Shown here in pieces: positions 42,131 through 50,703 of a DNA stretch of 64,000 nucleotides. The notes beneath the pieces were generated by a model. It was not told where the DNA came from. It ran no database searches and worked only from the letters and a program-made list of their open reading frames with translations. The position numbers and the translations under genes are program-made. The stretch is taken from positions 24,839 to 88,838 of the forward strand of contig NZ_JACCHP010000035.1 in assembly GCF_016031625.1 (NCBI RefSeq), given 5' to 3'. Source of the stretch: Bradyrhizobium agreste. Lineage in GTDB: Bacteria > Pseudomonadota > Alphaproteobacteria > Rhizobiales > Xanthobacteraceae. Positions within the stretch are counted from its first letter, which is position 1, and each line of letters begins with the position of its first letter.

Positions 42131-43177
42131 CTAGCCCGCCGCCCCGGCCCGCTCGAGCTCGATCTCCGTCACCACACGATTACGACCGCCCCCCTTGGCG
42201 AGATAGAGCGCGCGGTCGCAACGTTCGATGAGATCCGCGATCGTCTCGCCGGCCCGATATTGCGCCACGCCGATCGACACGCTGATGCTGGGCAGGGTCT
42301 CGCCGGTCGAACGACGCGTGATCGTGGCTTCGGCGATCGCGCGCCTGATGCGTTCGGCGATCTCGGCGCAAGCGGCCAGATCGGCGTCCGGCAGCACCGC
42401 GATCAGCTCCTCGCCGCCATAGCGGGCCGGCAGATCCTGCGCGCGAACCTTCTCGCGCAGCACCTTGGCCATCAGGCGCAGCACCTGGTCGCCGACACCG
42501 TGGCCGAAATTGTCGTTGAACGACTTGAAGTGGTCGATGTCGAGCATCAGCACGCTGAGCGGCTCGCCCCATTCCGCGGTCGTCTGCGCCTTGCGCAGGA
42601 ATTCGTCGAGGGCCCGCCGGTTCGCCAGCCCCGTCAGCGTGTCGGTCCGGGCGCGCTGCTCGGACCGCGACAGCGAATCGCGAATCACGTCGAGCTCGCG
42701 GGTCTTTTCCGCAAAGCCCGCCTCCAGCCGCGTCGCCCGCGTGGCCGCCCGCGCCAGCTCGTTCATGAGCTGGGCAACCAGCAGCTTTGGATCGACGCCG
42801 GCCTTGCCCTGGTCGGCCACCTGACTGATGACCTGCATCTGCGAATGATTGTCGGCGATCGCCGTTGCCAGAAACTCCTGCGCCGCCCCCATCAGGGCCT
42901 GCAGCCGCTCGGAGGTGTCGACCACGGCGGCGCTCACCCTGGGCGCGACATAGGTCTCGAACAGATCCTGATTGGTTTTGGCGTCGAAGGGACGATTGTG
43001 GTCGATCAGGAGATCGATCGCATTACGCAGATCGTCATGGCTGCCCGCGAAATACTGGAACCAGACCGCAAAATTGGCCGGGGTCGGGGCAATCCGCTGT
43101 TCGGCCATGCTCCGCATCGCCCGCCCGGCGACGGACGCGGCATAGTCGTAATCGGGATCGTCGAAGCTGGAATCCAT
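42131..43177 (-). CDS. Cytosolic diguanylate cyclase with variant GGEEL signature
   Basis: 348 residues. An N-terminal helical region of unknown fold (residues 1-165, containing PANFAVWFQYFAGSHDDL) is followed by a GGDEF domain with LMLDIDHFKSFNDNFGHGVG and the signature YGGEELIAVL, where Leu replaces the usual Phe. The helical N-terminus resembles that of PdeA/DgcA-type cytosolic cyclases. Whether the variant is active is not known. The ATG at 43177 is preferred to the upstream frame at 43207. Confidence 0.9.
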   Translation of the reverse strand: MDSSFDDPDYDYAASVAGRAMRSMAEQRIAPTPANFAVWFQYFAGSHDDLRNAIDLLIDHNRPFDAKTNQDLFETYVAPRVSAAVVDTSERLQALMGAAQEFLATAIADNHSQMQVISQVADQGKAGVDPKLLVAQLMNELARAATRATRLEAGFAEKTRELDVIRDSLSRSEQRARTDTLTGLANRRALDEFLRKAQTTAEWGEPLSVLMLDIDHFKSFNDNFGHGVGDQVLRLMAKVLREKVRAQDLPARYGGEELIAVLPDADLAACAEIAERIRRAIAEATITRRSTGETLPSISVSIGVAQYRAGETIADLIERCDRALYLAKGGGRNRVVTEIELERAGAAG

Positions 43178-43367
43178 TTTCGGTAACGCGGCCTTATTGG
43201 GCCGCAAATTGGCACTGACCCCTTAATCACACCCCAACGCGGGCCCTCGTAGTTATGCGGAGGCCGCGTCAAAGTTCCAGATCGCGGCAACCCATTGACC
43301 CCCCGAGGTCTTCTATGGCCTAGTCCGCCGTCTTGAGACGGCCGAACCACGAAAACCCAACGATTCC

Positions 43368-45992
43368 ATGACCTCCGAACGCTATAACGCCCGCGACGCC
43401 GAACCGCGCTGGCAACGCCTCTGGGACGAGCAGGCGATCTTCGTCTCCAGGAACGACGATCCGCGGCCGAAATATTACGTGCTCGAGATGTTCCCCTACC
43501 CGTCCGGGCGCATCCATATCGGCCACGTCCGGAATTACACGCTCGGCGACGTGCTGGCCCGCTTCATGCGCGCCAAGGGGTTCAACGTGCTGCATCCGAT
43601 GGGTTGGGATGCTTTCGGGCTGCCGGCCGAGAATGCCGCGATCGAGCGCAAGGTCGCCCCGAAGGCCTGGACCTACGACAACATCGCCGCGATGAAGAAG
43701 CAGCTCCGCTCGATCGGGCTGTCGCTGGATTGGTCGAGGGAGATCGCGACCTGCGATCCCTCCTATTACAAGCACCAGCAGAAGATGTTCCTGGACTTCC
43801 TGCGCGCCGGGCTTGCCGAGCGCGAGAAGCGCAAGGTGAACTGGGACCCGGTCGACATGACCGTGCTCGCCAACGAGCAGGTGATCGACGGCCGCGGCTG
43901 GCGTTCGGGCGCCGTGGTCGAGCAGCGCGAGATGAACCAGTGGGTCTTCAAGATCACGAAATACTCGCAGGAGCTCTTGAGCGCGCTGGACGGGCTGGAC
44001 CGCTGGCCCGACAAGGTGCGGCTGATGCAGCGCAACTGGATCGGCCGCTCCGAGGGCCTGTTGATCCGCTTCGCGCTGGATGCGGCGACGACGCCGGCCG
44101 GCGAGAGCGAGCTGAAGATTTTCACGACGCGGCCGGACACGCTGTTCGGCGCCAAGTTCATGGCGATCTCGGCCGATCATCCGCTGGCGCAAGCGGCAGC
44201 GGCGAAGAACCCGAAGCTTGCCGAGTTCATCGCCGAGATCAAAAAGATCGGCACCGCACAGGAGATCATCGACACCGCGGAGAAGCAGGGTTTCGACACG
44301 GGCATCCGCGCGGTGCATCCGTTCGATCCCTCCTGGAAGCTGCCGGTCTATGTCGCCAACTTCGTGCTGATGGAATACGGCACCGGCGCGATCTTCGGCT
44401 GCCCCGCGCACGACCAACGCGACCTCGACTTCGTCAACAAGTACAATCTCGGCAACACGCCCGTCGTATGCCCGGAAGGCCAGGACCCGAGGAGCTTCGT
44501 CATCACCGACACCGCCTATGACGGTGACGGCCGCATGATCAATTCGCGCTTCCTCGACGGCATGACCATCGAGCAGGCGAAGGAAGAGGTGGCGAAGCGG
44601 CTCGAGACCGAGCTGCGCGGCAATGCGCCGGTCGGCGAGCGCCAGGTCAATTTCCGCCTGCGCGACTGGGGCATTTCGCGCCAGCGCTATTGGGGCTGCC
44701 CGATTCCCGTCATTCACTGTCCAAAGTGCGACGTGGTGCCGGTGCCGGATGCCGACCTGCCCGTGAAGCTGCCTGACGATGCGACCTTCGACAGGCCGGG
44801 CAACGCGCTCGATCATCATCCGAGCTGGAAGCACGTCACCTGCCCGCAATGCGGCGGCAAGGCCCAACGCGAAACCGACACCATGGACACGTTCGTGGAC
44901 TCGTCCTGGTATTTTGCGCGCTTCACCGATCCCTGGAACGAGACCGCGCCGACGACGCCTGCGGTCGCCAACCGGATGCTGCCGGTCGACCAATATATCG
45001 GCGGCGTCGAGCACGCGATCCTGCATCTGCTCTACAGCCGCTTTTTCACCCGCGCGATGAAAGCGACGGGGCACGTCGCGCTGGACGAGCCGTTCGCCGG
45101 CATGTTCACGCAAGGCATGGTGGTGCACGAGACCTACCAGAGGGCCGACGGCACCTATGTGCAGCCGGCCGAGGTGAAGGTCGAGGTCGGCGGCAACGGA
45201 CGGCGCGCCACTTTGCTGACGACGGGCGAAGACATCACGATCGGTCCGATCGAGAAGATGTCAAAGTCGAAGAAGAACACGGTCGACCCCGATGACATCA
45301 TCGAGACCTACGGCGCCGACGTCGCCCGCTGGTTCATGCTGTCGGACTCCCCGCCCGACCGCGACGTGATCTGGAGCGACGAGCGCGTCCAGGGCGCCTC
45401 GCGCTTCGTGCAGCGGCTGTGGCGGCTGGTGAACGATTCCATCGAGCTCGGCAAGGCCGCGCCGGCGGCCCGGCCGGCCAGCTTCGGCCCGGACGCCACC
45501 GCCTTGCGGAAGGCCGCCCACGGCGCGCTGGACAAAGTCACCACCGGCATCGAGCGGCTGCACTTCAACGTTTGCCTCGCCCATATCCGCGAATTCACCA
45601 ATGCATTCTCGGAGGTGCTCCAGCGCCCCGGCCAGCCCGCCCCGGATCTCGCCTGGGCGATCCAGGAGGCCAGCCGGATCCTGGTCCAGCTGTTCTCGCC
45701 GATGATGCCGCATCTGGCCGAGGAGTGCTGGCAGGTTCTGGGCCAGAAGGGCCTGGTTTCGGAGGCCGATTGGCCGCAAATCGAACGCGATCTGCTGGTT
45801 GAAGACAACGTGACCCTGGTGGTCCAGGTCAACGGCAAGAAGCGGGGTGAGGTCACAGTTGCAACAGCGGCCCAAAATCCGGAAATCGAGGCTGCCGTTT
45901 TGGCCCTTGATGCGGTAAAGCTGGCCCTGGACGGCAAGTCCGTCCGCAAGGTGATCATCGTCCCCAAGAGGATCGTGAATGTTGTCGGCTAG
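43368..45992 (+). CDS. leuS: Leucyl-tRNA synthetase
   Basis: 874 residues, the usual length. The class I signatures are PYPSGRIHIGHVRNY near residue 45 and KMSKSKKNTVDPDD near residue 630. The CP1 editing domain has the Thr-rich and FGCPAHDQRD motifs, and a zinc-ribbon-like insertion with CPKCDV and CPQCGG is near residues 447-490. The C-terminal domain ends KVIIVPKRIVNVV. It charges tRNA-Leu in the cytosol. lptE begins inside its last codons. Confidence 0.98.
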   Translation: MTSERYNARDAEPRWQRLWDEQAIFVSRNDDPRPKYYVLEMFPYPSGRIHIGHVRNYTLGDVLARFMRAKGFNVLHPMGWDAFGLPAENAAIERKVAPKAWTYDNIAAMKKQLRSIGLSLDWSREIATCDPSYYKHQQKMFLDFLRAGLAEREKRKVNWDPVDMTVLANEQVIDGRGWRSGAVVEQREMNQWVFKITKYSQELLSALDGLDRWPDKVRLMQRNWIGRSEGLLIRFALDAATTPAGESELKIFTTRPDTLFGAKFMAISADHPLAQAAAAKNPKLAEFIAEIKKIGTAQEIIDTAEKQGFDTGIRAVHPFDPSWKLPVYVANFVLMEYGTGAIFGCPAHDQRDLDFVNKYNLGNTPVVCPEGQDPRSFVITDTAYDGDGRMINSRFLDGMTIEQAKEEVAKRLETELRGNAPVGERQVNFRLRDWGISRQRYWGCPIPVIHCPKCDVVPVPDADLPVKLPDDATFDRPGNALDHHPSWKHVTCPQCGGKAQRETDTMDTFVDSSWYFARFTDPWNETAPTTPAVANRMLPVDQYIGGVEHAILHLLYSRFFTRAMKATGHVALDEPFAGMFTQGMVVHETYQRADGTYVQPAEVKVEVGGNGRRATLLTTGEDITIGPIEKMSKSKKNTVDPDDIIETYGADVARWFMLSDSPPDRDVIWSDERVQGASRFVQRLWRLVNDSIELGKAAPAARPASFGPDATALRKAAHGALDKVTTGIERLHFNVCLAHIREFTNAFSEVLQRPGQPAPDLAWAIQEASRILVQLFSPMMPHLAEECWQVLGQKGLVSEADWPQIERDLLVEDNVTLVVQVNGKKRGEVTVATAAQNPEIEAAVLALDAVKLALDGKSVRKVIIVPKRIVNVVG

Positions 45993-46530
45993 GATCCGTA
46001 TCGCAGCCCGCTTGCTGGCAGTGGCCGCGCTGGCGGCACTGACGGCCGGCTGCTTCCAGCCGATGTATGCCGAGCGCAGCGACGGCACCCCCGGCCTGCG
46101 CGAGAAGCTGATGGGGGTCGAGTTGCCCCCGATCAGCAAGCCCAACGCCTCCCGCGAGGCCCGCATCGGCGTCGAAATCCGCAACGCGCTTGCCTTCAAG
46201 CTTTACGGCACCGCGACGGGCATGCCGCCGACCCACCGGCTCGACATCCGTTTCACCAGCACCCGCTCCTCGCTGATCGTGAGCTCTACGACCGGACTGC
46301 CGACCAGCGAAAATCTCGGCATCGATGCCCAGTACAACCTGGTCGACGTCGCAACCGGCAAGTCTGTGATGACCGGCTCGACCTTCTCGCGCGTATCCTA
46401 TGACATGCCGGGGTCCTATCAGCGCTTCTCGCGCACCCGCGCCGTGCGCGATGCCGAGGATCGCGCCGCCAACGAGATCGCCGAGAACATCACCACCCGG
46501 CTCGCCTCGTTCTTCACCGCGGGGACGTAG
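45979..46530 (+). CDS. lptE: LPS-assembly lipoprotein LptE family protein
   Basis: 183 residues. The signal peptide (LLAVAALAALTAGC) ends in a lipobox with Cys at about residue 25, so the mature protein is a lipoprotein. The mature domain matches rhizobial LptE, the outer-membrane plug of the LptD barrel that delivers LPS. The start ATG at 45979 overlaps the end of leuS by 14 bases, indicating translational coupling. holA follows after a family A repeat. Confidence 0.9.
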   Translation: MLSARIRIAARLLAVAALAALTAGCFQPMYAERSDGTPGLREKLMGVELPPISKPNASREARIGVEIRNALAFKLYGTATGMPPTHRLDIRFTSTRSSLIVSSTTGLPTSENLGIDAQYNLVDVATGKSVMTGSTFSRVSYDMPGSYQRFSRTRAVRDAEDRAANEIAENITTRLASFFTAGT

Positions 46531-46539
46531 GTCGTTCCC

Positions 46540-46630
46540 GTCATTCCGGGGCGCCCAAAAGGGCGAACCCGGAAATCTCGATCTCAAACCTCTGGATTCC
46601 GGATTCGCGCTACGCGCGCCCCGGAATGAC
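46540..46630. repeat. Palindromic intergenic repeat, family A copy 4
   Basis: GTCATTCCGGGGCGCCC at the left and GCGCGCCCCGGAATGAC at the right, with inner ACCCGGAAATC and GGATTCCGGATTC. It lies inside the leuS-lptE-holA series, between lptE and holA, unlike most copies that sit at convergent gene ends. Confidence 0.85.
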
Positions 46631-46640
46631 GATCTGGACC

Positions 46641-47669
46641 ATGGTCGCACTGCGCGGAAAAGAGATCGACGCCTTCCTCGCCCGCCCCGATGCCGGCCGT
46701 CCGATCATCCTGCTCTACGGTCCCGATGTCGGCCTGGTGCGCGAGCGCGCCGACGCGCTGATCGCGTCGAGCGTCGACGATCCGAATGACCCGTTCTCGC
46801 TTGTCAAGCTCGACGGCGACGAGCTCTCCGCCGAGCCTTCGCGCCTCGTCGACGAAGCCATGACGGTGCCGCTGTTCGGCGGCCGCCGCGCCATCCGCGT
46901 TCGCGCCGGCGCGCGCAGCTTTGCCAGCGGCATCGAGACGCTGGCCGAGATGAACGTGAAGGATTGCCGCATCGTGATCGAGGCGGGCGAGCTCCGCCCG
47001 GAATCGCCGCTGCGCAAGACCTGCGAGAAGGCCAAGACAGCGGTCGCGATCGGCTGTTATCCCGACACCGAGCGCGATCTTGCCAAGCTGATGGAAGACG
47101 AGCTGCGCACCGCGAACTTGCGGATCGCGCAGGATGCCCGCGCGGCACTGATGTCGTTCCTCGGCGGCGACCGCCAGGCCTCGCGCAACGAGCTGCGCAA
47201 GCTGACGCTCTACGCCCACGGCAAGGGCGAGGTCACGCTGGATGACGTCATGGCCGTGGTCGCCGATGCCTCGGAGCTGAAACTCGATCCGATCGTCGAC
47301 GGCGCCTTCGCCGGGCGGCCCGACATCGTCGAGACCGAGTTTGCAAAGGCGATGATCGCCGGGACCTATCCCGGCGTGATCATCTCGGCCGCGCAGCGCC
47401 AGGCCGCGTGGCTGCACAAATCCGCGCTGGCGATTGCGGACGGCACGCCTGCCTCCGCCGTGCTCGACGGCGGCTTTCCGCGCCTGCATTTTTCACGAAA
47501 GCCCGCGGTCGAAACCGCGCTGCGCAATTTCAGCCCGGCGCGGCTCGCCGCGATCATCGAGCAGCTGGCAACCGCCGCGCTCGACACGCGCAAGCACTCC
47601 ACCCTCGCCGCCGCCATCGCCCAGCGCGCGCTGATGGCGATCGCCGCGAATGCAAAGCGGCGGGGCTAG
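46641..47669 (+). CDS. holA: DNA polymerase III delta subunit
   Basis: 342 residues. The clamp-loader delta fold is recognisable from DAGRPIILLYGPDVGLVRER at the N-terminus, the conserved LEAGELRPESPLRKTCEK-type region read here as IEAGELRPESPLRKTCE, and the C-terminal helical collar (AIIEQLATAALDTRKHS). It opens the beta clamp in the replisome. The ATG at 46641 follows the family A repeat; an earlier ATG at 46626 lies inside the repeat. It is convergent with parB. Confidence 0.95.
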   Translation: MVALRGKEIDAFLARPDAGRPIILLYGPDVGLVRERADALIASSVDDPNDPFSLVKLDGDELSAEPSRLVDEAMTVPLFGGRRAIRVRAGARSFASGIETLAEMNVKDCRIVIEAGELRPESPLRKTCEKAKTAVAIGCYPDTERDLAKLMEDELRTANLRIAQDARAALMSFLGGDRQASRNELRKLTLYAHGKGEVTLDDVMAVVADASELKLDPIVDGAFAGRPDIVETEFAKAMIAGTYPGVIISAAQRQAAWLHKSALAIADGTPASAVLDGGFPRLHFSRKPAVETALRNFSPARLAAIIEQLATAALDTRKHSTLAAAIAQRALMAIAANAKRRG

Positions 47670-47685
47670 GTCTCCGCTCTCTCCA

Positions 47686-47880
47686 CGTCATTGCGAGCGC
47701 AGCGAAGCAATCCAGAATCCCCTCCGCGGAAAGATTCTGGATTGCTTCGTCGCAAGTGCTCCACGCAATGACGGCGCTGATGGAGATGCGCACCAATGCC
47801 AGAGCGAAAGCTAATTCCGTCATCCTGAGGTGCGAGTGGCACGATGCTACGCATCGTGCCGGAAGCCTCGAAGGATGAAC
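47686..47880. repeat. Two palindromic repeats between holA and parB (families F and G)
   Basis: 47686-47773 has the inverted arms CGTCATTGCGAGCGC with AGCAATCCAGAATC and GATTCTGGATTGCTTC with GCAATGACGG (family F). From 47819 a family G-like element begins: GTCATCCTGAGGTGCGAG and CCTCGAAGGATGAACGG. The gap 47670-47964 between the convergent holA and parB genes is filled by these elements; I see no gene in it. Confidence 0.8.
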
Positions 47881-47964
47881 GGCCGAGATGCAGCCGGGCC
47901 GTCGCCCTTCGAGGGCCGCTGAAGAAGCGGCCGCCTCAAGGTGACGGAGATGGAGTTGGTGCGT

Positions 47965-48852
47965 CTACACCGCGCCCTTGGCCAGCCGCTTCATCACCTC
48001 GTCGAGCTGATCGAGGTTGCGGTAGCTGATCTGCACCGAGCCGCCGGGGTCGCGGTGACTGACCGTGACCTTGAGGCCGAGCGCGTCGCTGACGCGCTTC
48101 TCCAGATCGATCGTGTCGGGGTCCTTCTCCTTGCCCCCGCTGGCGCGCGCCTTCTGCGGCTTGCGCTCCGGCACGCCCTCCTCGTGCGCGAGCGCCTCGG
48201 CCTGGCGGACGTTGAGACCTTCCTCGACGATGCGCTTGGCGGCGGCGAGCGGATCGGGCACGCCGATCAAGGCGCGGGCGTGGCCGGCCGTCAGCTCGCC
48301 GGTCGCAATGAAGGCCTGCACCTCGGCCGGCAGCTTGGTCAGTCGCATCATGTTGGCGACGTGGCTGCGGCTCTTGCCGACGACCTTGGCGATGTCCTCC
48401 TGACTGCGTTTGAACTCGTTGGCGAGCGCGTGATAGCCCTGCGCCTCTTCCATCGGATTGAGGTCCTCGCGCTGCACGTTCTCGACGATCGCAAATTCCA
48501 GCGCATCGCTGTCGCTGATGTCGACCGGAACGATCGGCACCTCGTGCAGGCCGGCCATCTGCGAGGCGCGCCAGCGCCGTTCGCCGGCGATGATCTCGTA
48601 GCGATCCTGCGCGCCCTTCACCGGACGCACCACGATCGGCTGGATCACGCCGTGCTGCTTGATGGAGTCGGAGAGCTCCTTCAGCTCGGTATCCGAAAAG
48701 GTACGGCGCGGGTTGCGCGGATTGGCCTTGATGAATTCGATCGGCACCTTGCGCTGTGCGCGCGGACGATCGACATGCTGAGCCTCGCCGCCGACATCAC
48801 CGATCAGACTTGCAAGACCCCGGCCCAGTCGCGAACGCGCTTCGTCGGCCAT
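47965..48852 (-). CDS. parB: Chromosome-partitioning protein ParB
   Basis: 295 residues. The N-terminal ParA-contact segment SRLGRGLASLIGD is followed by the CTPase/ParB nuclease-like domain with GERRWRASQMAGL and VENVQREDLNPMEEA, then the helix-turn-helix that binds parS (QEDIAKVVGKSRSHVANMMR) and a C-terminal dimer domain (VQISYRNLDQLDEVMKRL). It loads at parS as a CTP-dependent clamp. GGGAG lies 6 bases before the ATG at 48852. It follows parA in the same direction. Five parS-like sites lie 1.6-4 kb upstream. Confidence 0.97.
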   Translation of the reverse strand: MADEARSRLGRGLASLIGDVGGEAQHVDRPRAQRKVPIEFIKANPRNPRRTFSDTELKELSDSIKQHGVIQPIVVRPVKGAQDRYEIIAGERRWRASQMAGLHEVPIVPVDISDSDALEFAIVENVQREDLNPMEEAQGYHALANEFKRSQEDIAKVVGKSRSHVANMMRLTKLPAEVQAFIATGELTAGHARALIGVPDPLAAAKRIVEEGLNVRQAEALAHEEGVPERKPQKARASGGKEKDPDTIDLEKRVSDALGLKVTVSHRDPGGSVQISYRNLDQLDEVMKRLAKGAV

Positions 48853-48905
48853 CGCCAGCTCCCTTGGATTCACGGTGCAGCACTCCAGAACTGAATTTCA
48901 AAACT

Positions 48906-48987
48906 TGTAGGATGCGTAGAACGCAGCGAAACCCATCGCTGTCCGTGCACGTGATGATGGGTTTCGCTGCGCTCTACCCATCCTACG
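48906..48987. repeat. Palindromic repeat between parA and parB, family H
   Basis: GTAGGATGCGTAGAACGCAG and CGCTGCGCTCTACCCATCC are inverted arms with inner CGAAACCCATC and GATGGGTTTCG. It fills the parA-parB gap. An interior palindrome so placed could weaken parB expression relative to parA. Confidence 0.8.
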
Positions 48988-49000
48988 GATCAACGTCGCG

Positions 49001-49867
49001 TCAATGCGTCGTGCGCAGCTCGCGCTCGCGCTGGATCACTTCGGTGGCGAGGCGCAAATAGGCTTCGCTGCCGACGCATTTGAGATCGTAGACCAGCACC
49101 GGCTTGCCGTAGGACGGCGCTTCCGAAATGCGCACGTTGCGCGGGATCATGGTCTTGTAGACTTTCTCTCCCATGAACTGGCGGACGTCGGCGACGACCT
49201 GGTTCGACAAATTGTTGCGCGAGTCGAACATGGTCAGCACGATGCCGTGGATCGACAGGTTCGGATTCAGCGTCGAGCGCACCTGCTCCACGGTCTGCAA
49301 GAGTTGCGACAGACCTTCGAGCGCGAAGAACTCGCATTGCAGCGGCACCAGGATCGCGTCGGAGGCTGCCATCGCGTTGACCGTGAGCAGGTTGAGCGAG
49401 GGCGGGCAGTCGATCAGCACGTAGGTATAGTCGGCATCCGGCGAGACGTTGTTGTTGAGCGCGCCGATCGCGTCGCGCAACTTGAAGGCGCGGCCGGGCG
49501 TGGTGCCGAGCTCGAGCTCGAGGCCGGAGAGATCCATGGTCGAGGGCGCGATATGCAGCCGCGGCACCGCGGTCGAGACCACCGCTTCGCGCAAGGCGGC
49601 TTCGCCGATCAGCACGTCATAGGTCGAGCAGGAGCGGTTGCGGCGATCGATGCCGAGGCCGGTCGAGGCGTTGCCCTGGGGATCGAGATCGACGATCAGG
49701 ACGCGCTCGCCGATCGCCGCGAGCGCCGTGCCCAGGTTGATCGCTGTGGTTGTTTTCCCCACGCCGCCCTTTTGATTCGCCAACGCGAGGATGCGCGGAT
49801 GGCCATGGGGGACCTCGTCGGTCTTTTGCGCCGTCTGCTCTTGCTGCGGTTCGTCAATTACGCTCAT
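49001..49867 (-). CDS. parA: Chromosome-partitioning ATPase ParA
   Basis: 288 residues. The deviant Walker A is ANQKGGVGKTTTAINL, Walker A' is VLIVDLDPQGNASTGL, and the Walker B-like region is VLIDCPPSLNLLTVNA. These mark a ParA/MinD-type ATPase that drives the parS-ParB complexes. GGGGAA lies 6 bases before the ATG at 49867. The gene lies 28 bases after rsmG and before parB in the mnmE-mnmG-rsmG-parA-parB string. Confidence 0.97.
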   Translation of the reverse strand: MSVIDEPQQEQTAQKTDEVPHGHPRILALANQKGGVGKTTTAINLGTALAAIGERVLIVDLDPQGNASTGLGIDRRNRSCSTYDVLIGEAALREAVVSTAVPRLHIAPSTMDLSGLELELGTTPGRAFKLRDAIGALNNNVSPDADYTYVLIDCPPSLNLLTVNAMAASDAILVPLQCEFFALEGLSQLLQTVEQVRSTLNPNLSIHGIVLTMFDSRNNLSNQVVADVRQFMGEKVYKTMIPRNVRISEAPSYGKPVLVYDLKCVGSEAYLRLATEVIQRERELRTTH

Positions 49868-49895
49868 CGCAATTCCCCACTCACCCCTCAACGCC

Positions 49896-50681
49896 TCAGC
49901 TGCGCCGTTCAGCGGCATTGAGCTCCACGATCCAACCGTCGCCTGTGCGGCTTTGGTGGAGCTGCGGCCGAATATTCCAATATTTAGCGGCTTCGGTCAA
50001 TTCAGCCTCTACATCTTGACCCTTGAGAAATAGCGCCTTTGCGCCTTGGCGCAGCAGCGGCTCCGCAAAGCCGATGAGTTGATGTAGCGGAGCCAGCGCA
50101 CGCGCGGTGACGCAATCGACGGGGCCGGTGATTCTATCCACATTATCCCCGATCTCAGCGAGATGTACGACTCCCGGAGACGTGGTGACGCGGATTGCTT
50201 CGCGCAAAAAGGCGGCCTTCTTGGCGATTCGCTCGACGAGATGGACGCTCGCACCAGGTTTGCCGGCCATGGCGCAGGCGAGCACGACGCCGGGAAATCC
50301 GCCGCCGCTGCCCAGATCAGCCCAGCGTTTTGCGGCCGGGGCGAGATCGACCAGCTGGAGCGAGTCGGCGATGTGCCGCGTCCAGAGCTGCGGCAAGGTC
50401 GATGGCGCGACGAGATTGGTCTTGGCCTGCCACGCCCTGAGCAGCGCGATGTAGCGATCAAGCCGCTCCTCGGTTTCACGTGAAACGGGAGCGAGCTTGA
50501 GGGCGGCGATCTTGTCAGCGGCGATGATGGAATCGAGCGCCTTGTCGTTGGCCGCGGCCTTGCTGATCTTCGGGCTGGCCGCCCCAGGTTCAGTTCCAAG
50601 TTCAGTTCGCCGCCCGGCGCCCTCACCCGCTCTGGGGCGTCGCGATGGCGGTCGATCTCCGCCTGATCCGCGTTGTTTCAC
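49896..50681 (-). CDS. rsmG: 16S rRNA (guanine-527 N7) methyltransferase RsmG
   Basis: 261 residues from a GTG start. The SAM-binding motif WADLGSGGGFPGVVLAC is near residue 140 and the C-terminal AEPLLRQGAKALFLKG fits the GidB/RsmG family. The N-terminal ~55 residues are a charged, low-complexity extension. The start codon GTG lies in CACGTG of a parS site, and a second parS encodes VSRET near residue 67. It is 22 bases after mnmG and 28 before parA, so it is in the mnmG-rsmG-parA-parB operon. Confidence 0.95.
   Translation of the reverse strand: MKQRGSGGDRPPSRRPRAGEGAGRRTELGTEPGAASPKISKAAANDKALDSIIAADKIAALKLAPVSRETEERLDRYIALLRAWQAKTNLVAPSTLPQLWTRHIADSLQLVDLAPAAKRWADLGSGGGFPGVVLACAMAGKPGASVHLVERIAKKAAFLREAIRVTTSPGVVHLAEIGDNVDRITGPVDCVTARALAPLHQLIGFAEPLLRQGAKALFLKGQDVEAELTEAAKYWNIRPQLHQSRTGDGWIVELNAAERRS
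50473..50486. promoter_or_regulatory. parS site 1 (inside rsmG)
   Basis: GTTTCACGTGAAAC, a perfect 14-base palindrome matching the core of the consensus TGTTTCACGTGAAACA. It encodes VSRET in rsmG. Confidence 0.85.
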
Positions 50682-50689
50682 GTGAAAGG
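50674..50689. promoter_or_regulatory. parS site 2 (over the rsmG start codon)
   Basis: TGTTTCACGTGAAAGG, 14 of 16 to the consensus TGTTTCACGTGAAACA. Its CACGTG includes the GTG start of rsmG. Confidence 0.8.
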
Positions 50690-50703
50690 CCTATGCGATT
50701 GGC

